Below, piece after piece: positions 16,967 through 28,267 of a stretch of 64,000 bases of DNA. Under the pieces are notes generated by a model, which was given only the letters and a program-made list of their open reading frames with translations, had not been told where the DNA came from and did not search any database. The first letter of the stretch is position 1. Each line of letters opens with the position of its first letter. The position numbers and the translations under genes were made by a program. This stretch comes from Geodermatophilus aquaeductus (GTDB lineage Bacteria > Actinomycetota > Actinomycetes > Mycobacteriales > Geodermatophilaceae): the NCBI RefSeq assembly GCF_900182545.1, contig NZ_FXTJ01000003.1, positions 62,001 through 126,000 of the forward strand, given 5' to 3'.

Positions 16967-17096
16967 TGGCAGGTGTGCCTGGACGGGCACCCCCATTCTT
17001 GGCCACATTCGCCATACGAGGACGTGCGACGCGCCGCCTAGCTTCGAGCCAGTCGGCCCGTCCGCTGGATGGTAGGCGCTCACCACACGCGGTGTT

Positions 17097-17138
17097 CCGC
17101 CCCCTTCCGGAGGGCGGTCCGGCTCGGCAGGAGCCGAG
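17097..17138 (+). other. two consecutive hairpins in the leader of the AllH-like gene
   Basis: CCGCCC/GGGCGG arms (17097-17102/17112-17117) followed by CTCGGC/GCCGAG (17123-17128/17133-17138) with an AGGA loop, about 45 bases before the ATG at 17181. This could be a structured 5' UTR. I could not match it to a known riboswitch by eye. Confidence 0.4.
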
Positions 17139-17180
17139 TGGAAGGTCGCTCCCGCTGTCCGACGGGGAAGGGCTGAGCAG

Positions 17181-18170
17181 ATGCGCACCATCGACCACAC
17201 CACGACCGGCTCCAGCACCGCAGTCCCGGGCCAGGCCGCCCGGGCCGGCGTCCCGACGATCCCGCTGCCCCGCGCCTCGGCGCAGGAGACGGTCCGGACG
17301 GCGGCGCCCACGCGGGTCCCGTCCGCCGTGCCCTCCTCGGCCAGCACCGGGATCGCCGACCTGCTGCGCGGCCCGGTCCGCCCGGCACGGGTGCTCATGA
17401 GCGGCCCCGCCGCCGTGTACCTGCAGGTGTCCACCGACCGGGGCAGCGACGTCGTCGGGGTGCTCACCAGCGACGCCGCCCGGCTGCCGCTGGGCTGCGT
17501 CCTCTTCCGGCCGAGCAACGGCCGCCCGCTGGTCGCGCTGCCCAGCGGCGCGCCCGCGGAGGTCGGCGGTGGCCGCATCGTCGTCGGCGACCTGATCGTG
17601 CGGGCCGCGGCCTGGTGGGACCCGCAGCCGCGGCTGCCCAGCCCGCACCCGGCCCTGCTGCCCGAGGGCGTGCGCCAGCTGCGCACCACCCTCTACGGCG
17701 AGGGTGTCCCGCACAGCGCGTTCACCCTCCCCGGCCTGCCGGCCGGCCCCGGTGGCCCGCTGGCCGCGCTCCGCGGCGCCGTCCGCCGGGCCGACCTCGA
17801 CGCCGCGCTGCGCACCGCCGCCCGGCTGATCGGCCTCGGCCCCGGCCTCACCCCCGCCGGTGACGACGTCATGGCCGGCACGATGGCCGGGCTGGTGCTC
17901 CTGCGGCACCCGGCCGCCGAGCGGTTCGCCGCCGGCGTCTACTCGCTGGCCGCCGGCCGCACCACCGAGCTGTCCCGGGCGTTGCTGCGGCACGCCGCGG
18001 CCGGCCGGGTCAGCGGCGAGTACGCCGCGGTGCTGCAGGGCCTGGTCGGCGAGCGTCCGCTCGGCCCGGCCATCGAGGGCCTGCTCGCCACCGGCTCCAC
18101 CAGCGGCCGGGCCATGGCGCTGGGCCTGTGCACCGCGATCGACCTGGTGGACCGCACCACCCGGCGCTGA
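17181..18170 (+). CDS. DUF2877 (AllH-like) protein
   Basis: A 329-residue protein. The first ~50 residues are low complexity. The core (about 55-325) fits DUF2877: GIADLLRGPVRPARVLM, an all-beta middle, and the signature IGLGPGLTPAGDDVMAGTMAGL at about 214-235. DUF2877 is the AllH family; in E. coli AllFGH form oxamate carbamoyltransferase at the end of allantoin breakdown. AllF and AllG are not present here, so the partner or reaction is open. Expression is probably under the divergent PucR gene. A perfect 14-bp terminator follows. Confidence 0.82.
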   Translation: MRTIDHTTTGSSTAVPGQAARAGVPTIPLPRASAQETVRTAAPTRVPSAVPSSASTGIADLLRGPVRPARVLMSGPAAVYLQVSTDRGSDVVGVLTSDAARLPLGCVLFRPSNGRPLVALPSGAPAEVGGGRIVVGDLIVRAAAWWDPQPRLPSPHPALLPEGVRQLRTTLYGEGVPHSAFTLPGLPAGPGGPLAALRGAVRRADLDAALRTAARLIGLGPGLTPAGDDVMAGTMAGLVLLRHPAAERFAAGVYSLAAGRTTELSRALLRHAAAGRVSGEYAAVLQGLVGERPLGPAIEGLLATGSTSGRAMALGLCTAIDLVDRTTRR

Positions 18171-18181
18171 CCGCACGACCG

Positions 18182-18213
18182 GCGGCCCCCTCCCCATCCG
18201 GGGAGGGGGCCGC
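18182..18213 (+). terminator. strong hairpin terminator
   Basis: Perfect 14-bp stem GCGGCCCCCTCCCC (18182-18195) / GGGGAGGGGGCCGC (18200-18213) with an ATCC loop, 12 bases after the AllH-like stop codon. Confidence 0.85.
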
Positions 18214-18285
18214 TCCCGTGGGCCCGATGAGTTCCGCCGCCGCGAGGCGTCCGTCCTGCGACCGCCCCGACCCCAGGAGTCCCCG

Positions 18286-18576
18286 ATGTCCTTCCAGGCC
18301 TACCTCGACGCGCTCGAGCAGAAGACCGGACACACCCCGCGCGAGCTGGTCGCGCAGGCCCACGAGCGCGGCCTCGACGCCCCGGGCACCAAGGCCGGCG
18401 AGGTGGTGACCTGGCTGGCCGACGAATACGGCGTCGGCCGCGGTCACGCCATGGCCCTGGTCCACGTGCTGAAGTGCGGCGCCACCATCAGCACGAAGCA
18501 CGTGGGCAGCACCGGCTCGCACCGCGACGAGTCCGACACCCTCTGGCTCGACGGCGTCGCCACCAGGCCGGCCTGA
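18286..18576 (+). CDS. DUF4287 family protein
   Basis: A 96-residue protein. SFQAYLDALEQKTGHTPRELV is the typical DUF4287 opening, followed by a helix, AGEVVTWLADEYGVGRGHAMALVHVLK, and a short polar tail. The fold is small and helical, with sequence loosely resembling the DUF4287/DUF5655 group; function unknown. ATG at 18286 with AGGAG 6 bases upstream. It is convergent with hisG, with hairpin element C between them. Confidence 0.85.
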   Translation: MSFQAYLDALEQKTGHTPRELVAQAHERGLDAPGTKAGEVVTWLADEYGVGRGHAMALVHVLKCGATISTKHVGSTGSHRDESDTLWLDGVATRPA

Positions 18577-18591
18577 GGATTCACCTGCGGT

Positions 18592-18649
18592 GGCCCCGCC
18601 GCAGGGTCCCGCCGCGAGCCTGCGAGTGGCGGGGGGCGGCGGGGTCCTT
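18592..18649 (-). repeat. intergenic hairpin element, copy C (probable terminator)
   Basis: Same family as copies A, B and D, in opposite orientation. Arms CCCCGCCGC (18594-18602) and GCGGCGGGG (18636-18644), 9 bp. Between the convergent DUF4287 and hisG genes. Confidence 0.75.
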
Positions 18650-18651
18650 CG

Positions 18652-19518
18652 TCAGATGCGGCAGGCGTGGATGCTCGTGACCAGGATCGCGCGGGCGCCG
18701 AGCTCCCACAGCTCGTCCATGACCCGGTTGGTGTCGTTCTGGCGCACCATCGCGCGCACCGCCGACCACCCCTCGGTCTGCAGCGGGCTGACCGTCGGGC
18801 CCTCGAGGCCGGGGGTCAGCGCGGTGGCCCGCGCGAGCAGCTCGTTGGGGCAGTCGTAGTCGAGCATCACGTACTGCCGGGCCACGAGGACGCCGCGCAG
18901 CCGGCGCCGCAGCTGGGCAACGGCGGGGATCTCCTCGGCGCCCTCCCGGCGGACGAGCACCGCCTCGCTGGTCAGGACCGGCTCGCCGATGATCCGCAGC
19001 CCCGCCGCGCGCAGCGTCGTCCCGGTCTCGACGACGTCGCACACGGCGTCGGCCACCCCGAGGCGGCAGGCGGTCTCCACGGCGCCGTCGAGCTTGACCA
19101 CGCCGGCCTTGATGCCGGACTCCTCCAGGTACCGCTGCAGCAGCACCGGGTAGGCGGTGGCGATCCGCTTGCCGGCCAGCTGCTCGACGGAGTCGATGAC
19201 GGACTCGACCGGGCTGGCGAAGCGGAACGACGAGCGGCCGAAGCCCAGCGGCATGACCTCGACGGCGGTCGGGCCCTCGCCGTCGGCCGGCGCGGTCTCC
19301 AGCAGCATGTCGCGGCCGGTGATGCCGACGTCCAGGGTGCCGGCGGCGACGTAGACGGCGATGTCACGCGGCCGCAGGTAGAAGAACTCGGTGTCGCTCT
19401 CGGGGTCGTACACCGCGAGGTCCTTGGTGCTGCGCCGCTGCCGGTAGCCGCTCTCGGACAGCATCTCGGCCGCGGGCTCGCTGAGGACGCCCTTGTTGGG
19501 CACGGCGATGCGCAGCAC
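18652..19518 (-). CDS. hisG: ATP phosphoribosyltransferase
   Basis: A 288-residue long-form HisG, catalysing the first step of histidine synthesis (ATP + PRPP to phosphoribosyl-ATP). LRIAVPNKG opens the catalytic domain; DVGITGRD and the PRPP-loop region DVVETGTTLRAAGL (about 173-186) are conserved; the C-terminal ~75 residues (VMLDYDCPNE to the end) are the ACT-like regulatory domain that binds histidine. The GTG start at 19518 has AGGAG 8 bases upstream. It follows hisE after 30 bases at the end of the rpe-rib operon. Confidence 0.96.
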   Translation of the reverse strand: MLRIAVPNKGVLSEPAAEMLSESGYRQRRSTKDLAVYDPESDTEFFYLRPRDIAVYVAAGTLDVGITGRDMLLETAPADGEGPTAVEVMPLGFGRSSFRFASPVESVIDSVEQLAGKRIATAYPVLLQRYLEESGIKAGVVKLDGAVETACRLGVADAVCDVVETGTTLRAAGLRIIGEPVLTSEAVLVRREGAEEIPAVAQLRRRLRGVLVARQYVMLDYDCPNELLARATALTPGLEGPTVSPLQTEGWSAVRAMVRQNDTNRVMDELWELGARAILVTSIHACRI

Positions 19519-19548
19519 TGGTCGATCTCCTGGAGTTGGGGGGCTGGA

Positions 19549-22287
<2,739 letters not shown>

Positions 22288-22288
22288 G

Positions 22289-23344
22289 TCAGCCCCTCTC
22301 GTCGGCGTGCGGTCGGTCTCCAGTGTGACGGGTGGGCCGCAGGCGGATCTGCACGTCCCCGCCCAGCGGGGTCACCTCCCGCGGTTCCAGGGACAGCGCC
22401 GCGCCGATCGTGCTGATTCCCAGGTCCCCCACCAGGGAGGGACCCGCGCCCAGCAGCTTCGGCGCGAGGTGGACGACGGCCTCGTCGACCAGCCCGGCCC
22501 GGAGGAACGCCGCGGCCAGCGTCGGGCCGCCCTCGAGCAGCACCCGGCGGACGTCGCGGTCGAACAGCTCGGCCAGCAGCTCGGCGGGGCCGGCGGCGCG
22601 GCTGACGTGGGTGGGCGCGGCGCCGTCGAGGACGCGGGCGGTGGCCGGCAGCCGGCCGCGCCGGTCGTGCACCACCCGCAGCGGCTGGCGCGCGGCGTCG
22701 CGGCCGTCGGCGTCGCGGACGGTGAGCTGGGGGTCGTCGGCCAGCGCGGTGCCCGAGCCGACGACGACGGCGTCGCAGGTGGCGCGCAGCGCGTGCACGG
22801 CGGCGCGGGCGACCGGGCCGGTGATCCAGCGGCTGGTGCCGTCGGCGGCGGCGACCCGCCCGTCGAGGGTGGCGCCGACCTTCCAGACGACGAACGGCCG
22901 GTGCTCGCGGACGCCGGTGAGCCACGCGGCCAGCGCGCCCTCCTCGGCGGCCTCCTGCTCCACGCCCACCTCGACGTCGACCCCGGCGGCGCGCAGCCGC
23001 TCGGCCCCGCCGACGGCCAGCTGGGTGGGCTCGGGCACCGCGACGACGACCCGCGCCACCCCGGCGGCCAGCAGCGCGTCGGCGCACGGGCCGGTGCGGC
23101 CGGTGTGCGCGCACGGCTCGAGGGTGACGACGGCGGTGCCGCCGCGGGCCCGCTCGCCGGCCCGGCGCAGCGCGTGCACCTCGGCGTGCGGGCCGCCGGG
23201 CGGGGAGGTGGCGCCCTCCCCCACGACCGCGCCGTCGGCGTCGAGGACCACCGCCCCGACGGCGGGGTTGGGGCTGGTGGTGCCGAGGACGGAGAGCCCG
23301 AGCTCGCGCGCCCGGGCCATGGCGGCCTGTTCCTGCGGCGTCAC
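22289..23344 (-). CDS. ribD: bifunctional riboflavin biosynthesis deaminase/reductase
   Basis: A 351-residue fusion. The N-terminal deaminase (about 1-140) shows the zinc motifs HAE ([10 protein letters not shown]) and [11 protein letters not shown]. The C-terminal reductase (about 145-350) has [21 protein letters not shown] and [20 protein letters not shown]. It converts the GTP cyclohydrolase II product to 5-amino-6-ribitylamino-uracil phosphate using NADPH. The GTG at 23344 overlaps the rpe stop as GTGA. Confidence 0.96.
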   Translation of the reverse strand: MTPQEQAAMARARELGLSVLGTTSPNPAVGAVVLDADGAVVGEGATSPPGGPHAEVHALRRAGERARGGTAVVTLEPCAHTGRTGPCADALLAAGVARVVVAVPEPTQLAVGGAERLRAAGVDVEVGVEQEAAEEGALAAWLTGVREHRPFVVWKVGATLDGRVAAADGTSRWITGPVARAAVHALRATCDAVVVGSGTALADDPQLTVRDADGRDAARQPLRVVHDRRGRLPATARVLDGAAPTHVSRAAGPAELLAELFDRDVRRVLLEGGPTLAAAFLRAGLVDEAVVHLAPKLLGAGPSLVGDLGISTIGAALSLEPREVTPLGGDVQIRLRPTRHTGDRPHADERG

Positions 23345-24003
23345 CCGGCGGCCTGCGCGCGCAGGGCGGCGATGGCGCGGGCGGGGTCGTCGGCGCCGTA
23401 GACCGCGGAGCCGGCCACGAAGACGTCGGCGCCGGCCTCGGCGGCCTGCTCGATCGTGTCGGCGTTGATGCCGCCGTCGACCTCGACCAGCAGCCGCAGG
23501 TGCCCGGTGTCGACCAGCTCGCGGGCCCGGCGGACCTTGGGCAGGACCTCCGCCATGAACGCCTGGCCGCCGAACCCGGGCTCGACGGTCATGACGAGCA
23601 GGGTGTCGAAGTCGCGCAGGACGTCCTCGTAGCGCTCCAGCGGGGTGCCCGGCTTGATCGCCAGCCCGGCCAGCGCCCCGGCGGCGCGGATGTCGCGGGC
23701 GACGTCGCGGGGGTCGCCGGTGCAGGCCTCGGCGTGCACCGTGACGTTGCGGGCGCCCACCTCGGCGTAGCCGGGCGCCCAGCGCTCGGGCGCCTCGATC
23801 ATCAGGTGGCAGTCCAGCGGGATCGGGCTCACCGCCTGGATGGCCTCGACCACCGGCCGGCCCAGGGTCAGGTTGGGCACGAAGTGGGCGTCCATGACGT
23901 CGACGTGCAGCCAGTCGGCGTCGGCGACGCGGGCCACCTCGTCGGCCAGCCGGGCGAAGTCCGCCGAGAGCAGGCTGGGGGCGATCATCGGGGTCCGGGC
24001 CAC
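23341..24003 (-). CDS. rpe: ribulose-phosphate 3-epimerase
   Basis: A 220-residue TIM-barrel epimerase interconverting ribulose 5-phosphate and xylulose 5-phosphate; ribulose 5-phosphate also feeds RibB, which explains its place at the head of the rib operon. Motifs: [30 protein letters not shown] and VEVDGGIN, with metal-binding His and Asp residues retained. The GTG at 24003 lies 8 bases after a TAGACT -10 box, so the transcript should be leaderless and no FMN riboswitch can precede it. Confidence 0.96.
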   Translation of the reverse strand: MARTPMIAPSLLSADFARLADEVARVADADWLHVDVMDAHFVPNLTLGRPVVEAIQAVSPIPLDCHLMIEAPERWAPGYAEVGARNVTVHAEACTGDPRDVARDIRAAGALAGLAIKPGTPLERYEDVLRDFDTLLVMTVEPGFGGQAFMAEVLPKVRRARELVDTGHLRLLVEVDGGINADTIEQAAEAGADVFVAGSAVYGADDPARAIAALRAQAAG

Positions 24004-24011
24004 GGCGTCCG

Positions 24012-24017
24012 AGTCTA
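24012..24017 (-). promoter_or_regulatory. -10 box of the rpe-rib-his operon
   Basis: TAGACT on the minus strand, 8 bases before the rpe GTG. Good -10 match with leaderless geometry. The palindrome at 24023-24036 covers the spacer. Confidence 0.6.
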
Positions 24018-24022
24018 GGTGC

Positions 24023-24036
24023 GGGGTGATCACCCC
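24023..24036. promoter_or_regulatory. perfect 14-bp palindrome between rpe and the SRPBCC gene
   Basis: GGGGTGATCACCCC lies between the divergent -10 boxes at 24012-24017 (rpe, minus) and 24050-24055 (plus). A repressor here could control the rib operon and the divergent gene together. The binding protein is unknown. Confidence 0.5.
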
Positions 24037-24049
24037 CGGTCCGGCCGGG

Positions 24050-24055
24050 TAGGGC
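24050..24055 (+). promoter_or_regulatory. -10-like box of the SRPBCC gene
   Basis: TAGGGC, 6 bases before the ATG at 24062; the last base departs from TANNNT, so this is tentative. Confidence 0.35.
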
Positions 24056-24061
24056 GACCGC

Positions 24062-24562
24062 ATGGCACAGGTCGAGGCGACGGTCGACGTCCCGGTGGAG
24101 CCCGCGCTGGCGTTCGCCGTCTCGCAGACCACCGGGGTGACCCGCTACCGGTGGGACCCGTTCGTGCGCGAGCAGTCCCTGCTCGACGGCCGCACCCGGC
24201 CGGGCAGGGGCGTCCGGACGGCGACCCGGTCGCGGCACGGGCTGGCGATGGTCAGCGAGTACGTGTCCTACGTGCCGCCGTCGCACGTGGGCATGCGGAT
24301 GGTGACCGGCCCGTGGTTCTTCGCCGTCTTCGCCGGCAGCTGGCGGTTCACCCCGCTGCCCGACGGCGGCACGCGCGCGGTGTGGCGCTACGTCTTCCGC
24401 TGCCGGCCGGCGTGGCTTGCGCCGGCCGCCGAGCGGATCGGCACGGCGCTGCTCGGCCGAGACATCCGGCGGCGGATCGCCGGCTTCGCCCGCGGGTGCG
24501 CCGACCCGGCCGTGCTGGCGGTCGCCCGCCGGGAGCTGGAGGAGGACGCCGCCGGCCGGTGA
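24062..24562 (+). CDS. SRPBCC family protein (START-like fold)
   Basis: A 166-residue protein beginning with the strand [17 protein letters not shown], followed by alternating strands ([43 protein letters not shown]) and a long C-terminal helix ending in REL. This is the polyketide-cyclase/START-like pattern, a fold that holds hydrophobic ligands in a deep cavity. Ligand unknown. The ATG is probably leaderless. It ends 4 bases before the convergent GNAT gene stop. Confidence 0.8.
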   Translation: MAQVEATVDVPVEPALAFAVSQTTGVTRYRWDPFVREQSLLDGRTRPGRGVRTATRSRHGLAMVSEYVSYVPPSHVGMRMVTGPWFFAVFAGSWRFTPLPDGGTRAVWRYVFRCRPAWLAPAAERIGTALLGRDIRRRIAGFARGCADPAVLAVARRELEEDAAGR

Positions 24563-24566
24563 GCGG

Positions 24567-25064
24567 TCAGTCGCGGTCGGGCAGGGCCGTCCACTCGGCC
24601 CAGGACAGGTCGCGGCCCACGTAGCGGGGTGCGCGCAGCGGCCAGTCCTCGGCCAGCCAGCGCGGCACGAAGGCGTCGAGGGCGGCCTCGACGTCGGTGC
24701 CGACCAGGCGGTCGACCACCCACCAGGACACCTCGGCGTCGGCGTCCCCGGCCTTCTCCGGCGGGTCCACGTACACGCAGCCGAGCAACTCGGTCTCGTC
24801 CTCGTCGAGCAGCGCGTAGTTGAAGCTCTCGTGCGCCTCGATCTCGCGCTCGTGGCGGGCGAGGTCCTCGCGGTCCTGCTCCTCGGTCATGGTGGCCGGC
24901 GGCCAGCCCCACGCCTCGCCGTAGATGCTCCACAGCCGCTCGCGGGAGCCCATGACGGCGGGGTGGTCGATGGCGGTGTCGGCCGCGCGGATGGGGCGCA
25001 GGTGCTGCCCGGTGGGCAGGTCGGCGCGGGTGGGGTGGACGAAATCGTCGGGGAGCCACGGCAC
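24567..25064 (-). CDS. GNAT-fold N-acetyltransferase
   Basis: A 165-residue GNAT-like protein. An N-terminal loop with PTGQHLRPIRAADTAIDHPAVM leads into helices rich in Glu and Arg, then strand FNYALLDEDETELLGCVYVDPPE and VSWWVVDRL, matching GNAT strands beta4 and beta5. The usual RxxGxG acetyl-CoA loop is replaced by VVDRLVGTDVE, so CoA binding may be altered. The GTG at 25064 lies 8 bases after TAGCCT (leaderless). Confidence 0.75.
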   Translation of the reverse strand: MPWLPDDFVHPTRADLPTGQHLRPIRAADTAIDHPAVMGSRERLWSIYGEAWGWPPATMTEEQDREDLARHEREIEAHESFNYALLDEDETELLGCVYVDPPEKAGDADAEVSWWVVDRLVGTDVEAALDAFVPRWLAEDWPLRAPRYVGRDLSWAEWTALPDRD

Positions 25065-25072
25065 GGGCGGGC

Positions 25073-25078
25073 AGGCTA
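25073..25078 (-). promoter_or_regulatory. -10 box of a leaderless promoter (GNAT gene)
   Basis: TAGCCT on the minus strand, 8 bases before the GTG at 25064. Confidence 0.5.
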
Positions 25079-25233
25079 GGCGACTGCCGGCCGTCTGTGG
25101 GCAGGTGCACGCACGGCTGTTCCGCGGGCCCGTCGACCGCGCCCCGTGCACACGTCGCGGGAGCGGGTGACCGGCATCCGGACGGGGGTCACCTGGGCGG
25201 GTGCCCGACGGGGCGGTCTGGCCGGTTCGCGCC

Positions 25234-25239
25234 TACGGT
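25234..25239 (+). promoter_or_regulatory. -10 box of a leaderless promoter (membrane protein gene)
   Basis: TACGGT, 8 bases before GTG 25248. Upstream, GGTGACC (25166-25172) and GGTCACC (25187-25193) form an inverted pair with 21-bp spacing that might be an operator. Confidence 0.5.
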
Positions 25240-25247
25240 CCGTGATC

Positions 25248-25946
25248 GTGCGCACCGCAGCGTCGCCCGACTCCCGACGTCCGACGTGGCCGTCGGGTGA
25301 TCCGGTGACGGTCGGTCACGGCTCCCTCGTCCGGCCCGACGTCGACGTCGTGCGGCGGGCCCGCCGCTCGGCGTTCCTCCTGCCGGCCGTGGTGCTCGGT
25401 CTGGGCGTGCCGCGGATGGTGCTCACCGGCGAGTACGCGGGCCTGCACGGCGACCTGGCGTGGACCGTCCTGGTCACCGTCGCCGTGCTCACCGCCGTCG
25501 TCCCGCTGCTCGCGCCGCTGGTACCCGCGCTGGAGCGCCGCGCCGCCGACGCCGCCCGCGTGCACGTCGCGCTGCACGCGCACACCGACCCGGGACCGTG
25601 GCTGCGGGAGCGGGCCGACCTCGCGGCCCGGCGGCTCGTCCGGCTGCACTGGGTGGGCCGGCTCATGCCGGTGCTCCCGATCGTGCTGCTGGTGCAGGCC
25701 GACTGGGACCGGCCGGGCGCGACGCCGGCCGCCGTCGTGGTGGTCGCCGGCTACGCCGCGCTGCAGTCCTGGCACCGTCGGCAGACGCTGGCCGCGGCCC
25801 GCTGGGTGGCCGACCCGGCCGGACCGTGGCGGGACGCCCCGCCGACGCCGTGGTGGGAGCCGTGGCTGGGCGGGCGCCGCATGCTCGCGCTGGCCGGGCT
25901 GTACACGGTCACCGTCGTCGTGGTCGTGCTCGCGACCAGCGGCTGA
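25248..25946 (+). CDS. membrane protein of unknown function
   Basis: A 232-residue protein with about four to five hydrophobic segments: FLLPAVVLGLGVPRMVL (about 40-56), LAWTVLVTVAVLTAVVPLLAPL (65-87), LMPVLPIVLLVQ (about 140-152), AAVVVVAGYAAL (160-172) and a final LAGLYTVTVVVVVLAT (215-230). Between helices 2 and 3 is an Arg/Ala-rich amphipathic stretch. No family recognised. GTG 25248 is chosen from the -10 box; the in-frame GTG at 25242 is equally possible. Confidence 0.68.
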   Translation: MRTAASPDSRRPTWPSGDPVTVGHGSLVRPDVDVVRRARRSAFLLPAVVLGLGVPRMVLTGEYAGLHGDLAWTVLVTVAVLTAVVPLLAPLVPALERRAADAARVHVALHAHTDPGPWLRERADLAARRLVRLHWVGRLMPVLPIVLLVQADWDRPGATPAAVVVVAGYAALQSWHRRQTLAAARWVADPAGPWRDAPPTPWWEPWLGGRRMLALAGLYTVTVVVVVLATSG

Positions 25947-25947
25947 C

Positions 25948-25978
25948 CCCGCTGCAGGCCCGCCCGGGGTTCAGCGGG
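25948..25978. terminator. hairpin between convergent membrane-protein and rsmB genes
   Basis: CCCGCTG (25948-25954) / CAGCGGG (25972-25978), with an inner CCCGCCCGGG segment; overlaps the rsmB stop codon. Confidence 0.5.
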
Positions 25979-27341
25979 TGCGGCGCAGCAGGGCCATGAA
26001 CATCGCGTCGGTGCCGTGGCGGTGCGGCCACAGCTGCCCGTACGGCCCGCGCTCGATCCCGGGCACCTCGCCGAACAGCGGCGCCACCGGCAGCACCTCG
26101 ACGTCGTCCCGCGCGGCCGCGGCGTCGGCGACGGCGACGGTCTCGGCGGCGTGCGGCGAGCAGGTCACGTAGGCGACGACGCCTCCGGGGCGCACCGAGG
26201 ACAGCGCGCTGTCGAGCAGCGCCGTCTGCAGCTCCACCAGGGGGCCGACGTCCTCGGGCGTGCGCCGCCACCGCACCTCCGGCCGGCGGCGGAGCGCGCC
26301 CAGCCCGGTGCACGGCGCGTCGAGCAGCACCCGGTCGAAGGAGCCCGGCGCCCACGGCGGCTCGCGACCGTCGGCGACGAGCACCTCGACGTCGTCCTCC
26401 CCGGACAGCGCGCCGCGGACGAGCTCGGCGCGGTGCGGCGCCCGGTCGGCGGCGGTCAGGTGCACCCCGGCCGGGCGGACGGCGGCCAGCAGCCCGGCCT
26501 TGCCGCCGGGACCGGCGCAGACGTCGAGCCAGCGCTGGTCGGGGCCCTCGAGCGGCGCGCGGGCGAGCAGCAGTGCGGCGAGCTGGCTGCCCTCGTCCTG
26601 CACCGCGGCCGTGCCGGCGCGCACGGACGGCAGCCGGCCGGGGTCTCCCCCGCCCAGGCGCACGGCATACGGCGACCACGGCCCCGGGGTCCCGCCGGAC
26701 TCCTCGGCCAGCGCCGCGCGGTCCACGTGCCGGGCGACCAGGTGCACCTCGGGTGCGGCGTCGTCGGCCAGCAGGGCGGGCTCCAGCTCCTCCTCGGCGC
26801 CGAGCGCGTCCCGCCAGGCCGACACGATCCACTCGGGGTGGTCGGTGGCCAGCGCCAGCCGGCGGTCGCCGTCGGCGCCGAGCTGCTCGAGCCAGGCGGC
26901 CCGGTCCCCGCCCGTGGCCACCTTGCGCAGGACGGCGTTGACGAGCCCCGAGGCGCCGGTGCCGACGATCGCGCGGGTGAGGTCGACGGTGGTGGCGACG
27001 GCGGCGTGCGCGGGCACCCGCAGGTCGAGCACCTGGTAGGCGCCCAGGCGCAGCAGGTCGAGGACGCGTCGGTCGAGGTCGGCCAGGGGGCGGTCGACCA
27101 GCCGACTGAGCACCGCGTCGAGCGTGCCCTGCGCGCGCAGCGCCCCGTAGGCCAGCTGGGTGGCGAAGGCGGCGTCGCGGGGGTCGAGGTGGCGCTCGCG
27201 CAGCAGCTGCGGCAGCAGGAGGTTGGCGTAGGCCTCGCGCGCGGAGACGCCGTCGAGGACGTCGTAGGCGGTCAGCCGGGCGCCGTCCAGCGGCGCCCGC
27301 TTCGGCCGCCGCTGGGGCGGCCTCTTGGGGGGCCGGGTCAC
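25971..27341 (-). CDS. rsmB: 16S rRNA (cytosine-967-C5)-methyltransferase
   Basis: A 456-residue RsmB/Sun protein. A basic, Pro-rich N-terminus is followed by a NusB-like RNA-binding domain (about 20-155) and an S-adenosylmethionine-dependent methyltransferase domain (about 180-456). [13 protein letters not shown] is the SAM loop, [20 protein letters not shown] holds the PC motif, and [10 protein letters not shown] carries the catalytic Cys in TCS. The GTG at 27341 overlaps the fmt stop as GTGA. Confidence 0.95.
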   Translation of the reverse strand: MTRPPKRPPQRRPKRAPLDGARLTAYDVLDGVSAREAYANLLLPQLLRERHLDPRDAAFATQLAYGALRAQGTLDAVLSRLVDRPLADLDRRVLDLLRLGAYQVLDLRVPAHAAVATTVDLTRAIVGTGASGLVNAVLRKVATGGDRAAWLEQLGADGDRRLALATDHPEWIVSAWRDALGAEEELEPALLADDAAPEVHLVARHVDRAALAEESGGTPGPWSPYAVRLGGGDPGRLPSVRAGTAAVQDEGSQLAALLLARAPLEGPDQRWLDVCAGPGGKAGLLAAVRPAGVHLTAADRAPHRAELVRGALSGEDDVEVLVADGREPPWAPGSFDRVLLDAPCTGLGALRRRPEVRWRRTPEDVGPLVELQTALLDSALSSVRPGGVVAYVTCSPHAAETVAVADAAAARDDVEVLPVAPLFGEVPGIERGPYGQLWPHRHGTDAMFMALLRRTR

Positions 27342-28267
27342 GTGCCGAACCGCTCGCCGTGCGCCGGGCGGGCGCCGCGGGCCCAGTCGGCGGCCGGCAG
27401 CATCCGCTTGCCGGCCGGCTGCACCTCGCCCAGCCGGACCGAGCCCCGCCCGGTGCCGACGACGACCCCGCTCGGGCCCACCGACACCTCGCCGGGCTCC
27501 AGCGCCGACGCCGTCGGCAGCGGCTCGACCGGGCCGACGCGCAGCCGGTCGCCGCGCCAGGTGGTCCACGCGCCCGGCGCCGGGGTCACGCCGCGCACCC
27601 GCCGGTCGACGACGTGCGACGGCAGCGCCCAGTCGACCCGCGCGTCGGCGGTCTCGATGCGCGGCGCGAGGCTCACGCCCTCGGCCGGCTGCGGCCGGGG
27701 GTCGAGCGTGCCGGCGGCGATGCCGTCGAGGGTGGCCACCAGCAGCCGGGCGCCGCTGACGGCGAGGCGGCCCAGCAGGTCGCCGGCGGTGTCGCGCGGG
27801 CCGATCGGCTCGGTCACCACGCCGAAGACCGGCCCGGTGTCCAGGCCCTGCTCGAGCCTGAAGGTGCAGGCGCCGGTGACCTCGTCACCGGCCATGAGGG
27901 CGTGCTGCACCGGAGCGGCGCCGCGCCAGGCCGGCAGCAGCGAGAAGTGCAGGTTGACCCAGCCGTGCACGGGCAGGTCGAGCGCGGCCGGCGGGACCAG
28001 CGCGCCGTAGGCCACCACGGGCGCGCAGTCGACGGCGAGGTCGGCGAGCTGCGCCAGGAACTCCGGCTCGCGCGGCGAGCGGGGCTGCAGCACCGACAGG
28101 CCGGCGGCGTCGGCGCGCTCGGCCACCGGGGAGCGGCTCGTCTTCCGGCCGCGGCCGGAGCGGGCGTCGGGCCGGGTGAGGACGGCGACGACCTCGTGGT
28201 CGGAGGCCAGCAGCGCCTCCAGCGAGGGGACGGCGGCCTCGGGGGTGCCGGCGAACAGGAGCCTCAG
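27338..28267 (-). CDS. fmt: methionyl-tRNA formyltransferase (probable CTG start)
   Basis: A 309-residue enzyme that formylates initiator Met-t[23 protein letters not shown] is the family's usual N-terminus; [18 protein letters not shown] holds the SLLP folate motif, with catalytic Asn and His (NLHFS) and the GLDTGPVF Asp. The C-terminal OB-like domain follows. No ATG, GTG or TTG exists at the expected start: the first residue falls on CTG at 28265-28267, overlapping the def stop as CTGA, with GGAGGTGAG 6-10 bases upstream. The nearest canonical in-frame start is GTG 28315, inside def, adding 16 residues. Confidence 0.93.
   Translation of the reverse strand: MRLLFAGTPEAAVPSLEALLASDHEVVAVLTRPDARSGRGRKTSRSPVAERADAAGLSVLQPRSPREPEFLAQLADLAVDCAPVVAYGALVPPAALDLPVHGWVNLHFSLLPAWRGAAPVQHALMAGDEVTGACTFRLEQGLDTGPVFGVVTEPIGPRDTAGDLLGRLAVSGARLLVATLDGIAAGTLDPRPQPAEGVSLAPRIETADARVDWALPSHVVDRRVRGVTPAPGAWTTWRGDRLRVGPVEPLPTASALEPGEVSVGPSGVVVGTGRGSVRLGEVQPAGKRMLPAADWARGARPAHGERFGT

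Noticed and set aside
23345-24061. Possible FMN riboswitch ahead of the rib genes
   Set aside because: rpe starts on a leaderless transcript and overlaps ribD by 4 bases, so there is no leader RNA to hold one.
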